From positions 92,774 through 156,773 of the forward strand of contig VWPU01018616.1 of the NCBI GenBank assembly GCA_013398955.1: a stretch of DNA of 64,000 bases, in the 5' to 3' direction. Both the position numbers and the translations under genes were made by a program. The notes beneath the pieces are model-generated. The model ran no database searches, was not told the origin of the DNA, and saw only the letters and a list, made by a program, of their open reading frames with translations. Positions 1 to 13,914 of the stretch are shown one piece after another (position 1 is the first letter of the stretch; each line of letters starts with the position of its first letter). This DNA is from Callaeas wilsoni. Its lineage: Eukaryota; Chordata; Aves; Passeriformes; Callaeidae.

Positions 1-3000
1 GTGTTGTCAGATATGTTAAGCTTCTCTTTGGCCAGTAGATGATACAAGAAAAGATCGTGTTCTGTCTTTCTGTTATGATATATTTATCTCCATCATACTT
101 CTCTGGGTGCATCTTGATCCCCCAAGTTATATCTGTACAGCTAAATAAATAACATCCAGACACCAAGCCTGTGCTCTGATCTAAGTGGCATCAACTGACG
201 CACATCCCCTGCTTAGGAGCAGACCCTGGTAGAGCAGATTCATCTTGGAAAGTTGGCAAGATCTGCCTTGCTTTGTGCAGAGCAGAGAGCAGCCTAGCAG
301 ATGCACAGTGGGGTAAAGTGCTTGAACTCATTTCCTGGCCCTCTTGTACTTAGCAGTGCAGATGCAGTCAGAGCAAACATGACAGAACATCTGTAATGAA
401 AGGATGGGGTCAAGGAAACTTAACAGAGATGAGAATTTTCCATGGCAGTTTCTCAGCTAATTGCTCGAGGAAACATTTTCCAAAGTTGCATTCTCTTCTC
501 CAGGCTCTCAGTACTGCAGTTCTGTTTGATCATTAGGATTAGCCCAGGACTTCCTGACAGGGAAATTACCTCACAAGAACCTTGGCTTGAGAATCCGATT
601 CTAGACTGGAAGTTTAAAATAAATCCAGTCAAATAAATAGCAAGCATTTAACCTAGAATATTTGCAACAGTAATTCAATAAAACAACAAAAAAAAATATT
701 TCTAAAGGCTAGTTACTTGAATTGCTTCCTTCTAAGTGCTCCACACTCCATACACTGCTGATAATTCTGTAGATAAAATCTCACCTAAAGCTCCCCTTTT
801 CTTGATTGTTTTATAAAATAATACATCTCTAATTGTTCTTAAATTGTTCATATCTCACTCCTTCTCCTCCTTTCTCACTTGAGGTCTGTGGTCATTTGGT
901 GAAAGATAGATAAAAATGAAGTACAAAAAAAGAGTCAATCATGTATTAACCACTTGCAATCTTATGAAGTTATTTTTGGTTATTTTTGGATGGTAACATC
1001 AAAGCTTGGGTGGTTTATACAGAGAAAGTAGAAGCCAAAAGCTGATTTGCACCAGTGACACAAAGGTGCTCTAAACCTGCCATAACCAACTGCTCCAGAT
1101 AAAGGTCCATCTGCTTTGCATCAGTGATGTGGTGAGAAGCAGCTGGAGGATCTCAATGGATCTGTCTCTCATTATCCATAACAGGCCTATTGCCTCTTTA
1201 CACTGTTTGATTGTATGAGGTTCAGTGGCACAATTCCCACCTGTCCTAGCAGTGCTGTCAATATTATTCATTCTTCCCTGCAGTCATTGTTGTCTTTATT
1301 TTCCCTGTACTTTCATCATTGTTGTTTTTTATCTCCCTTCTTCCACTCCCACCTTTCTCTTTCCTGGGGTAGGTGTCAATTCTTTCCTCTTCTGTCCATC
1401 TGATTGCACAAGAACTCCAATATGGTAGCAACCAACCATCCATTTGTTTTTATCCAATGGAGAAACCTGGGTTTTTTACTGCTTCTGCTGGGTTTTCTAC
1501 AGCATCTCCCTGTGACGTTTTCGAGCATGAAGTAAAGTCATCTAAATCTGCATTCAACCTAGCTACATCAAATCTATGAAAGTTGTTGCCTCAAGCTTCA
1601 GTAGAAATTGGATTAGATCTGAAAGAGCTAAGTGCTTTTCCACAGATTTCTATCAATTTCAGTAAGCAGAATATGTCATACTCTTGTGTTATAAGGGACT
1701 CGTCCAAACAGAAGGTGATGGATGAAAAGCTTTGGTAAAAAAATTTAACAGGGAGTTACTAAAGGCCAATGAGAAAGAGAGAAGAAAAGAAAAATAGGCA
1801 GGTCTTTCTGGAACAGTCTGATCCTAAACTTGACTAGACCTTATACACACCCATGAAGCAAAAAATACCCCCTGTGAGCTCTGAATGGTTATCTCAGGTA
1901 GCCACAGGACTAACTGGACTTTGTGGTATTCTGTCTGTGCGGTCAACTGTGCATCTGGTTTACTCTTCTACAGCCTTAAAACTCACCCAGTGAGGCATCC
2001 TGGGAAAATAGAGTCACTATGAATAGCAGAATCAAGGAGAATCTAGTCCTTCACAACCAATTGGTATTTTGCTCTTTGATTTTGTCTTTTATGGAATGAG
2101 AATCTCACACACTAGTTCCACCAGCAGATGAGTGGCATCAGCAGCAAAGTGAGATAGGATAACTTACAACAACTGTCCAGCTGTCATGTACCTGTGAGTT
2201 GCCAAATTTTGCGTCTTATTGCACTCAATTATATTGTTAACATTTCTTCCAAGGATTAATTGGACACTCCTGTTCATGATAATTTATTACAGAATAAATC
2301 CTTTGTTTGAATAGGACTTCTGGTAAGTTCCCAGATACTGAGTTTCCTTACTTACATTTAAAGCCACCAGATCCTTTTATATAATCACAACTAAACACAA
2401 TTCATATGACTTGTCTATAAAGAATGTTCAAAGTATCACCAGGAATTCAGATATTACTAGGAAAAAAAGTGCACACTATGACTGAACTCTGTTTATGAAG
2501 GAATGTCTTTTTTAGAGTAGAGTTCTTTTCCTCTCTTCTCAGCCCCTGACAATATATAATCTTGGGCTTTGATGAAAACAGAGAGAGAAAAAAATATCAC
2601 ATATCAGTGTTATTGATTCCTGAGGTCAGCTTTTAAAATCCTGGCTTTCTTGTCTCTTCGTAGCATACTGCCAGATCTTTAGCTTGACTTGAGACTACAA
2701 GTCTTTCCTCAGGGTCAATAGAGGATGATATTTTGTCTCCAAACTTTATGCCAATGAGCAGGCAGTAAAATGAGAATACTCTCTCTCCATGGATCTTTAA
2801 GACACATTCAGAACTGATTAAGATTGGACTCACATCCAGCCTCTCACCCATCAGCACTCACAAATTCTTCTTGGCAAGGCTGCTCTCCACCTGTTCATCC
2901 TCCAGCCTGTGTTGATAACAGGGGTTGCATCACCTTGCAGTTGTTCTTGTTAAACACCCTGAGATTCCCTTGAGTGGGAATCTTCCCCTTCTTCCCTTTC

Positions 3001-4873
3001 ATCTTTGTTTAAGAACAAGTTTAATCAATTCAAGAAAGGGATTACACAGTGCAAGAGCACATGGCAAGAGAATAATGGAATTTTCCAATATTGCTCTTCC
3101 ACTGAACTGGTGAACTCTATTATTACGATACTATAACTTTTAAAGGGATTTTAAGTGAGATTTAAGAATGGAGAAAGTTGATTCCTAGATCCCTTTTCTG
3201 ACAAGATTGATTTGGGTCAGGTTCCTCTCAACCAGCTCAAAATACCTCATAGTTAGACTGAACTCTCTTATAATTCATTAGAAAGAAACCTCATGACAGC
3301 AATTAATCATATTCTAAAATAAACATCTAAGATCAGACAAATCACTTGAAAAGCACTTATTTCCCACATCTACTGAAGAAAAAAAAAAAAAAGGCAAAAA
3401 ATCATGGTAACTAGTTCATGGTTGAACATCCCATGCTTATGAAACAAATTCCACACTTTCAGTTAGTTTTTCATTAGTTTTCATTAAGAGCTGAATCAGG
3501 ATTCTTCTGGATGCCTTGCCAGGGGATTTCACATAACTCATACCTTTGTTCTTCACCAGAGAATGTCAAACGTTGTGGCTGATATAAATGGTTTAGTGAT
3601 ATATCACACAGCAAGCCATTGACAAGGATCTGGATAGAACTTGCAGCTGAATGAGCTCTCGAAATTGCAGGTGCTAGTAATCCTGATAATTTTCATTACT
3701 TTCAATGTTTATAGAGAATTTTAAAACCTCATGTACCCCTAATTTAAGTATTATAAATTTATTATTAGGATTTTTTTGCCCTTAAGGCTTCTAAGAATAG
3801 CAGCTGGTTGCCAAACAAGAAGCAGGACCATTCTCTTCAAGTACATTTATTTCTAGCAGTTGTTATTCTTCCAATCATGCTTACATTTCAAATGACTGAT
3901 CAGATATTAAGTGCAGGAAATAACTTTCCTTGTCCAATTGTATCCTCTCTCCATGACACAAACAGCAGCAGATTCCAGGACTTGGCTACATTCACAGGCT
4001 GCCTGTCACTCCTAATTACCCTGCTCATCCAACTGGCAACTCAGGCAAAAACAACATAAGAGAAGGGAAAGACAGGAAAAACGCCTGACAGCCCTCAAAG
4101 CAAATAGTGTCTAGTTCCTTTCTTGTTTCAGACTTCCAGATGTGTTTTTCCTACAGTCTTTAAACAAGCCGGCAGTGCCTTGGTCTCCACTTCTCAGCAG
4201 AAGTCAATAATTGACCCAACTTGCTACGCATGTTGACAGTGTTACCACACAGACCAAAGCACTGGTCCTATACAGGAACCCAGGCTCTCTTCCGCCTGAA
4301 GCAGCTCAGATTCCTCTGAAAGTCAAATGCTCCAGAAGCAGAGCATATGAACAAGCCTGTTAAGTATTGCAAATCCCATACAATAAAAACAGTGTTCTGA
4401 AAATTCCTTTTAAAAGTGCCTTTTCATCAGTTTTCTGTTGCACCATGTCAATTTACTTGGATCGGTTTCACCACGATGTGCACAACATAAGCTTGGGGTC
4501 ATAGCTGCTTTCCCTGAGGGACCACACCATTCATGTGCCAGTTAGAACCACCATGCCAAAGGGAATTTGTATTGAGGGATTCAGTTGGTACTGCAAGAGT
4601 ATTCTCATTTGTTAGACTCTACCTAATAGAGAAGTAAAAATAGAATAAACTGGATGGACTTAGAGAAACTGATAGGCTAGATAATACCTATTCATAAGAT
4701 GTAGCTGAAACATTTGAAGAACAGTTGAGCTTTTGTTTTCAAGGGCAACTGAATAAGTTTATTAAAGAACTCTCCTCAGTAGTTTCTCTCTCTTTCTCTT
4801 TTGTCTTCCTTTTTCTTACACACATATACACAAGAAAGTAGATGCACAGCGTTGTTTTTCAACATGACTCAAG
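1..4873. other. Intergenic AT-rich sequence, no gene seen
   Basis: This stretch holds only short ORFs (at most 83 codons, 3808-4059 plus), none with a recognisable domain or convincing splice context. There is an A-rich run near 3379-3393. I recognised no transposable element. It is most simply unique intergenic DNA or part of an intron of a gene lying outside the window; the sequence does not distinguish these. Confidence 0.6.
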
Positions 4874-4898
4874 AGATAGATAGATAGATAGATAGATA
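4874..4898. repeat. (GATA)n microsatellite
   Basis: About six nearly uninterrupted tetranucleotide GATA units, followed by AT-rich sequence. This is an ordinary short tandem repeat and may be length-polymorphic. Confidence 0.95.
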
Positions 4899-7800
4899 TG
4901 TATTATAGATTATATGTATCACTGCGTTCACTAGGTACTCAGAAGGTCAGTAGCTGCTAGATTTTAAAAAGTTCTTTCACAATTGTTGGAAAGTTGTCCT
5001 TCCTTTTACTTTTCCTTTTATTTTCCTTTTTCATGGTTATTGGTCTCTAAAGTCAGGCTGGAATTAATATCAATATTTTGATACCATCCACATTTTTTGA
5101 AAATGTGTAAAACTATTTATTTTCCACCTACATTTCTTACCCAGAATTCTGTCTCTACTATTTTTGTACCATTTAGGTACTTGTATAGTAGTGGAAACAT
5201 TATTTTGATCAACTTATTCTCTTCCTAGCTATACACTTCTCTCTGTGAGGAGACTTGTGCACTCTTAAAGAATTCTGAATAATGGTTTTGCTTTGGTACT
5301 GCTGTTACAGAGTCAACTTTACCTGGAGACAGACAGGAAGAAGAATGGTAGTAACCTGTGATGAAGACATGACTTCTGCCATTGCTATTAATGTATTAAT
5401 ATGAAGACTGGAGTTTAGAGTGCACTGTAGAAATACATAGTTATAGAACTGACATCCCCTGAAGAATCCATAGTCCAAATACCTGATTTTTCAATAAACA
5501 GTTAATTTAGTTTCTGATAAACTGTCAGGTAAATTCCACTCCCCACCCTGAATCATTAGCATCCAAAGCAAGATTGAACCACTCAGGGGACAAATAAGGT
5601 TAGCATGAAAATCATGTAGGAAATACGTCAATGTTGTGAAAATAAGGCACTCAAAGAATAGAGAATTTATTTTCCAAACAAGTGGTTTTCATTGAACTGT
5701 TTTCAAAACAATTTCCAAGCTAATCTGGTTGCAGTACTGAGAAGGTAGATCAGCGGTACAGTTCACCTCTCAGAACTTCCCACACTTACCACCATTCTGC
5801 CATTCAAAGCTCTTCATGCCAAAGAATGCCACTCATTTTACTTACAACCCAATCCCCACTGATTTGGAGTATCCTTCATCCTAAAATGAATCAATTTCAA
5901 GTAATGAGTGCACTTCACTGCAGCCGTGGGAAGAAAGACGGGCAAAGAATCTTAGTGGTTTCTTGAACTAACCTTATCTTAGCAACTTCATACTGAATGG
6001 CTGTCAAATCCAACCTTAATAAATATTTGGATAACTAGGAAGTTACTATTTAATTTAGACAAGGTGTTTGGTTATAAGTAGCAATAATATTTTAGTACTT
6101 ACACTATCAAGCATTTCTAATGCTGCTGAGCTATTCAAAATTATATGCATCAAAGGTTGCTCCAAATGGCTTTATAAATCTAATCTGCTCTTAAGCATCA
6201 CAGCCAAAGTCTGCATTGCACTTGTATTTCAAATTGTTTATATTTGATTGTATTCCATTATCTCTAAATGAGGTGAGTTACTCTATGGTCATGATCTGTT
6301 TCTTGTTATTGGCTGGCATGTTCCACTGTGTATACAAGATAAAGTGTATTTGATATTCTGTCTTTTTGTTTGAATTTACTGAGGTTGAAAGATAACCAAA
6401 AGTGATTTTTCTTCTATTCCAAGGGCTATCATTCCAAATACCTTGAGAAATGATTAAGATTCCTTGATGTTTTCTTTATATAGTATTCTCATCTCAAGAA
6501 GTACAGATTTTGGATGACACATATGAGATTTCTGCTGAGTCAGTGTTTGACACTGAGAGTGCCTGCAGATATAAACTCTAAGGACAGATAAGTAAGTAAG
6601 TAAAACAAGAAAATTTTTTTCTACTGCAGAGAATCATCATCTCTGCTATATCATCATTTTATCTTCACTGCAGAAGCAAAAGCTTTTACATAAGGGAATA
6701 CATCTGGTGGAAAATCAACCTTTGCACACCTTGTCACTCCAGACGTGCATCCCATCCTCTTCCTCCTTACTGCACAAATGATTAAGTAAGCTTTTGGCAG
6801 CTGAATAAGGAAGTTTGTCTGATTGAAAGCTAACCCAGAGTCAAATTAGGGAGCTATCAAACAGTCCATGAAGTCACACAGTTGCTGGCATTAAAGAGTG
6901 ACAATATGTGGCCGGCATTAAGGGAAAGGCAGTGCTATTCATCATAGCCACAGTGGGGACATGTATTAACTTAGACTAATTGTAAAATTACACCCTATAG
7001 TCAGCTGTTTGGAGGCAGTGGAGACATTATCCATTTCCCATTAAAATAGCCCAGCTGTAATACAATAGGGGATTTAAGGCCTCATTAAGCATGTTATTAT
7101 GGTGGTGCTGTTAGCAGTTGCTCTGGTTTTTTTGCTAACAACTACTGTCTGCAGGATTGCAGCAGTGCCTACAACTGACCAAGCTAGGCAGCGCTTTGAG
7201 CTGGTAGCATGGTGCCCTAAAAATGTATGCTCAAAACCTCTCTGAAGGTAGCCCTGAGAAATGGGACTACAGCATTTCCCAGCATTTAATCACGCAGGAG
7301 CCATGCTCCAAAAAGACTGCAGCCCTCATGTTCCAGGCATCTTGCTGCTTAGCATGATCCACAGCTCTAATGTTTGCCTGGGTTGCCTGTTGAACACAAG
7401 ATGACTTCCCAGAGAAGACAGCAATCTAAGCTATCATATTGGCCAGTAATGAACACCAGGATGAAAGACAAAACAGATTCTACAACACTTATTAAGGTAA
7501 ACTATTACTTATGGTTGGCATTTTGTGTTGTGTAGTCTTTCCAAGACATATGCCTGATATGGTCCTCTCGAATAAATCTATTCAGCATTGTAGAAAGAAA
7601 TTATGATACCTTCTCCAATTCTCCCAAAAGCCTAATGTTCACTAGATATGTGTGAAGAATGTGATACATGAAGAAATACAAATTAAACTTTCTTTTGTGC
7701 TTCCTTCCAGCTCTGATATCTCTCACAGAAGATCTGACCCTGGTGTTATCAGAGACCCAGAACTCAGGTTCATCTCTGTTGAACATATTCCACTTTGTAA

Positions 7801-10800
7801 AAACCGTCTCACTGGACTAGGCGCTCTTAAACAGGCCCTCCCACTGCCAGCTGAACTTCCCTGTCATTAGGTTCCAAAGTAATTCTCAGTGTTTCTTTGG
7901 CCCAATGCATGTTTATTACTGCCATGTGAAGAAAAACAAATCCAGCCAAAGAGCCCCCGTTCCTTCCCCACCCGTCAGCACTCACAAGCCTTTTTTATTC
8001 ACAAATTTCAGAGATGCTGTGTCCAGATCGACTCATGCAGAAGCTGCAAAGAATAACACTTCTTACAGCTCAAGTAAGCACTCTAATAAGTCAGTTATTG
8101 AGTTAAGAAGAGAATGAAGACTGAATGCTTCTGCACAAATCGTTTCCTGTACGAAGCATGATGCCTCATATGAGCAGCTGGTAGGAGAGACCTACCCATA
8201 AAAGACAGCCACAGGACATACTGTGGATATGCCCTGGGATGCCTAGCATTCCCAAGACAACACTCCAGCAAGTTCAGAATGGCCCATACCTAAGAAGAGA
8301 GTGAGGTAACTGCTAAGGTGTGGAAACTCAGAATTTTAAACATGAAATAGTTGTAAGGGCCGAATCCTCTTGTGAATCTGGGTTTTTGCATTTTAGTGCA
8401 TTAGCCTACTAAGTACTAGGATTTGGTTCTTTTTCATTCTGGTTGAAGTGGTTTTCATTTTAGAGATGCATCTCACTGCATTGGTACCCTTTGCTTCAGC
8501 ATTTCACTGGAAGTTTTCTTTCTACTTCCATCTCACATCTGCTCAGAAATATCTATTAGAGGAACTCAAGAGAAACAGACGGATCTGTTGAATTTTTAAC
8601 CTTAGTTCCTTCTTGGCAAGTTTCTTCCTAACTTCCTTGGGAAACACAATATCCTCACGGATGAACTCCTTGTTCACAAAATGCACTTTAATAAATTATG
8701 CATCCTGATGACCTAATGGCTTATTTGGGAGACAGAGTAGACTTTACAAGACCTATAAATTAAGGACTTACTTAAAAAAAGCAGCTGGGTCAGGGTGTAT
8801 ATAAAAACCTATTGCATAGAGCTGGAAATTCTTTTCAGTTAAGAATGGAGTGTTATCTTCTGATATATCAGATATGTGGCTTTTCCTACGACCAATAGTG
8901 TCATTTGTCACTAGTGGAGGGAGAGGTGTATGTCAAATCACATAATCACAGAGCTAATCTCACTCCCAGTTCTGCTGTGACTTACATCCCTTTTACATAG
9001 TTTAATTTCTCTAACTTCTGTGTTAATGGTAGGCTAAATGAGGATGTAATCAATTCAAAAAAGAGATTTCACGGAATCTGCAAATAATAGCATTTAGAAA
9101 TGAAAAAATAGACAATTCTATGTTATCTAGTTATAAGGAAATTAATCATTCCCACAGCAGAAAACCTTAAAGATATTTTCTTTATTATTATTTTCTTCGA
9201 AGGAAAGTATGTGGGTGTTGTTAAAACCTGAGTCTTTTGCCCACTGCAAGTCTTCACATTTGAGTGGTAATGATTTTTTGTGGGACTTGCTACCCCTAAA
9301 TTTAATTTGTATAACTTTTTTACACACAATTTCACACACAAAAATGCACTTATATTATACCCTAATAATCCCTATTTTACAATTGAACTGAAATATAAAG
9401 AGATTAAACATGGGAAGATGATGCTTCAAGTTTAGGAACATACATAAAAGGAACATGTGTAAATACAAAGTAGTCAGTCCAAGTTGCTCAAGTCAGTGAG
9501 CAGAAACAGACAGTTCCAGTGTTCAACTCTTTTAACCTATTTTGACGTAAGTTAGAAGAAATAAACCCAAAGCTAAGAGCTAAGGACATAGTTAAAATTA
9601 GTTGAGAACCAGAGGTCTTCGTTCTGCATCTGGAAAATTAGATTGTCTCTTGTGTTATTTCATGTCGTATTCTGGATACGGATCAAGATCAATGGAGACA
9701 GTCTAAGAGTACACCCAGCCAGAGCAAATTCAAATTAAGGGAAAGGGAATCTTCCCTTCATTTAGTTACCTTGCTTTTCTACTTACACTTGTAGGAGTAA
9801 TGAAAGGGATAGACATTTTTCCTACTCCTTCCCCATTTCACCCTCATAATTAATGAAAGTTAAAATTATGTACTAGTCCCCACACCATTTTTCTGCCTTT
9901 TCAGAACTGAGGCCCCTGCTTAAAATTGTCCATGCTTCCGAGAAGAGCAAATAATAATTTCAAAGCAAGCTGCTGGCATATAAATAACAGCTAGTGCAAA
10001 TGGATTTAATGAATCTTCTGACACAGTGACACGTGTTCCAGAGTTCTACATTTTTATGAGACAAAATGTAACTAAAGGCTATAGAATTGACACAAAGAAT
10101 TGTTGAAAGAGTTTTCACAAAAGTATTTTGACTTGAAAGATGACACAATCTCTGATTAAGAAAAAAAATTGGAATTTCATTTCAATTTACTCAGCTAGTT
10201 TTGGCACACAAATTATGAGAACAGCACTTCAGACAGATGTTCAGCAGAGATTTCCAGCTGCTAGCAGGAATTATGTCAGAGCATTGCATAATCCCCTATG
10301 TTTGTAAATGGTTGGAATAAACAGTCACATCAATAGCTAAGTTATTAGTATCCAAATTCCTTCCAAAGCTTCCGTGTAATGAAATGAACATGGCTGTATA
10401 TCTTATAGCTCATCTCAGTGACCTTAAAAGCCTGTGGGTTTTGGACTTCTGTTTTATTTAGAGTTGCTTGTCTTAGCAGTGTGTATAGTGTGAGACTGTA
10501 CAGGTAGCAAATTAACCCTTTACTTTTATCAATGTATGATAAACCAAAATTATCTTTTCAAGGCCTGATCCAAAAATTCTCACATCAGCCAAAGGCTAAG
10601 CTGCAGCATCAGACTTATAAATTTGCTTCTGCACAAAGTTTCATGTTTCAGAAGCTGCTTCAAAACTTAATTTTCCAAGAACAGAATGTGTGAGCCATGT
10701 AACCATGGCATGTTCTTCCACAGCCTCCGTCCTCCTTAAAATTTAAAGCTGGAAAGCCAAATTATAGTCTGTGGACAGCATCTCCTACACCTGATGTCTC

Positions 10801-12411
10801 TTCCACAACCCTTCAGATTCTTCTTTATTTCTCCCCAGTTCTACAGTTCTTCTGCCATTGAGTCTGGTACAAATCATTTGCTTTGTTTCATAAATTATAA
10901 AGGAAATCTGTATTATTAAGGAAATGTGTTGCCTGGAATGAGGAGCGATAGTACGTGCACTTGATGATTGGTTTTGAGGAAGCAAAAGTGGCAAAAACAC
11001 CCACCAGCCAGGTGGCCCAGTCACATCGCTGTGTCTGAGAGCGTAAGGAATCAGAAGACAATACCCATTGCCCCAGCCAGAATTTTCATGCTGTGAAAGG
11101 AACTCATCTCTTTCAGATTATTTGAAACTCAATGGGAAGTTGCTGACTCTACAGGCAGAGCACTTAGATCTCTTAAGACATGCAAAGACATTCTTGTTTA
11201 CTGACCCTCCCTAATCTTCCCACATGGAAATTTAAAGAACAAAAGGGCATTGTAAAGGCAAAGATCAGGAGGCTGCATTAAGTCATGTACTTTTTTTCAT
11301 TTGTAGCTAAGTCACCAGCCCTCATGTAGATGTTAAACTACATTTGAGAAAGCACTATTTCATTATGGGTTTAAAACACATCTGCACTGAACTGCAAATC
11401 AGTTCTGAGCAGCTTACTCTGGGAGAAACAGAAGGAAATATCAGTTTTCCAGTCTGGTATCAAATAGGAAAAACAAAATAAGCAGAAAAAGGGACAAGGT
11501 GGGAAAAGTCTGTCTGATCAGATATTCAGAAACTATAATTTCATCATAACAATGTTAATACATGTTTGTGTATTTCTATAGATATTTTAGTAATCACTAA
11601 GCTTGACTGATTTTTTTCAGTGCAGAAGGCAATGCTTTCTGATAACTGAAAGAAAAGAGATATAGAAACTGTGGTTTATATTTATTCAACCCCCTTAAAT
11701 AGAACGTGTTTTCCTGGCAATTAATGCTCACTAATCAAAGTCTAAATAAAACTAAAATGTTCATCTATTCTGCAATGCCCTAAATTAAATGACATTTCGA
11801 CATATTCTTCAAATATTACCTAAGACACTAAAATGCACCGCAGACTTTCTGTTGTATGGTTCACAACAATCTCGAGGACTTCTCTGCCTGCCAGGTCTGA
11901 GAGCAATACTAAAAGGGATTGGTTCCTGTTAGATGTTTATCCGTAGCATATCCATGAACTGAATTCATTGCAACAAAAGGAAAATGATAACCTATCATCC
12001 TTCTTCCAGGCCATGATACTGGGGCAGAGACCTCTCCCGTGACTTCTTGTCCTTAGTTCAGCTCACTGAATTAATCATTTTTTTAAGACAATGAGGAAGC
12101 TTTCTCTGAGGAAGAAACCACCAACTTCAAACAAGTTGCTCATGGGTGGATCATGGGAAACAAGTTGTGAGGTTATATTTATCTCTACCTACATTGCAAC
12201 TGTATTTTCTCTGTTGACAAGCTTTAAAAGTTTACAATACATATTGATAAGTATGGGTCAAATGTTAGATGATAAAGGAAACCTGGAGAAGAGAGAGGAA
12301 AGACTTGCTAAAATTGAAGGCTGCTAATATCCTTTCTTGATAAGGATTTCAAGCTATTTTGAGAATAGAGTTTCTACTCCTTAAAAAATCAGCAGCACAT
12401 GTTGTCAAGGG

Positions 12412-12543
12412 CAAAATTAATTTTAAATTGATGCTTTACCTTGTATATAAAATCTTCTCTGAACTTCTCTGAGCTTCTCTTATGTGTACACAAATTAATA
12501 CGAAATTAACTTTAAACTGACACTTCACCATGCACCTCTCCAC
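12412..12543. repeat. Diverged local duplication
   Basis: A segment of about 33 bp beginning at 12413 (AAATTAATTTTAAATTGA...) recurs from about 12503 (AAATTAACTTTAAACTGA...). Most differences between the copies are C/T transitions. The copies are roughly 90 bp apart, and a short 10-bp tandem repeat lies between them. This is consistent with an old segmental micro-duplication. Confidence 0.6.
12454..12480. repeat. Three-copy 10-bp tandem repeat (CTTCTCTGAA-like)
   Basis: Three consecutive copies of a CTTCTCTGAR-like decamer, with a single base change between copies and a truncated third copy. This is a minor tandem repeat with no evident function. Confidence 0.85.
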
Positions 12544-13607
12544 TGAACTAGTTAAATCACCCATTTTTGCTAGAGGTTTTCAAATGTGTGAATCTGAATT
12601 ATAGCTCCTTTTGAATTTAATTACAGCATATGTAAAGGGACCAACTTCAAAATATTTTTCATCCACATCAGAAAGATAAAAGACTTTTGTTATCCCACAG
12701 AGTATTGAAAAAGGACAGCCAATTTACTCCTCACTTGAGGTAAATATCTTAATGTGCAGTATACCCATTTCCTTCCCTTTTTATCTATAAAAGAAGTTGT
12801 AACATTTTCATTTGTACCGGTACCTAATTAAATCAGTTCCATTTACTTCATTCTTGCAGATACTCGTTGGAGATGACGAAAGAAGTGGATACTAAAGTCA
12901 GAAGTTTTCTGAAAATTAGGCAATAGCAGTTCTGTTGTAAAGGTCTCTGTAACGACCAATAGAGGAGACAGCAATGAACGGGGCAGATCATCTGGCATAA
13001 GGTAGTGGTTACTGCAAAATGAGGTGAGACAGCCTTTGGTTGCAGACCCCAAAGGTCATGCTTTCTGCAAGTCTATAGGTTATGCTGCCACTTAAGTTAA
13101 ACCAGCCAGAAAATGGGAAAAAAATTGTTCTCTTAAGGAAATGAGGGCCTCTTATGAAAATCCCTCTTACTTTGCCTATTGAAGCCTATTAAATCCTGGG
13201 TTTTTATTATTGTTTTCAACGTGCTACAAATAGGGATATAAATGGTACCATAATTTCTGACATAAATATTTGGTCTGAAATTTCCTTATTTACCTAAATG
13301 ACATTAACTAGCCTACTACCATAATAGAGCTCTGCTACCGAGTGCAAGTATTTATATTAGAGATAAGCTAATAACCTTTTCCATCCCTGTAAAAAGAATT
13401 CCACTGACTGCCAAATATTTCAAACTTCCTTTGAATATATATCCCTGAGCTATGTTATGGTTAAATTATTTACTGTACATGACATATTGTCATGAGGACA
13501 TGCTAGTTTCTACTGTGCCTAAGAAATTACAGGTGTGCTTCAACCACCCTGATACTCTGGCAACAATATTGTTGGGGGAAGAAAGAACTTACAGAAGAAG
13601 AAAGTGC

Positions 13608-13914
13608 TTAAATGGGACCTACAAGAAGGCTGGAGAGAGGCTTTTGACAAGGGCCCATACTGATAGGACACAAGGTAATGGCTTTAAACAGAAAGGGAGC
13701 AGATTTAGATGAGATATTAGGAAAAAATTCTTTACTGTGAGGGTGGTGAGGCACTGGAACAGGTTGCCCAGAGAAGTTGTGAATGTCCCATGCCTAGCAG
13801 TGTTCAAGGCCGAGTTGGATGGGGCTTTGAGCAGACTGGTCTAGTGGAAGCAGGGGTTGGAACTAGATGATCTCTAACGTCCCTTCTAACCCAAACCATT
13901 CTATGGTTTTATAA
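13608..13914 (+). mobile_element. CR1 LINE 3' fragment
   Basis: The segment matches the familiar 3' portion of avian CR1 non-LTR retrotransposons. It runs from an interval with TGATAGGACA, through GCACTGGAACAGGTTGCCCA, to a 3' end resembling GGTTGGAACTAGATGATCT and CCATTCTATG. It is 5' truncated, as most CR1 copies are, and carries no intact reverse transcriptase. Near 13850 about 19 bp usual in this part of CR1, as I recall it, appear to be missing just before the GGTTGGAACTAGATGA segment. The plus-strand ORF at 13452-13712 and the minus-strand ORF at 13619-13807 fall partly inside this element and are not genes. Confidence 0.95.

Larger units (their letters stand above)
4899..13607. other. 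Intergenic sequence with candidate regulatory block, no gene seen
   Basis: No coding exon is supported; the longest ORFs are about 79 codons and overlap one another on both strands. A pyrimidine-rich tract lies at about 4998-5035. The block 6895-7160 has two CAGCTG E-boxes 50 bp apart and several TAAT-type cores, so it is a candidate enhancer (see findings). Around 12.41-12.54 kb there is a diverged local duplication with a short 10-bp repeat between its copies. No mobile element was recognised here. Confidence 0.55.
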
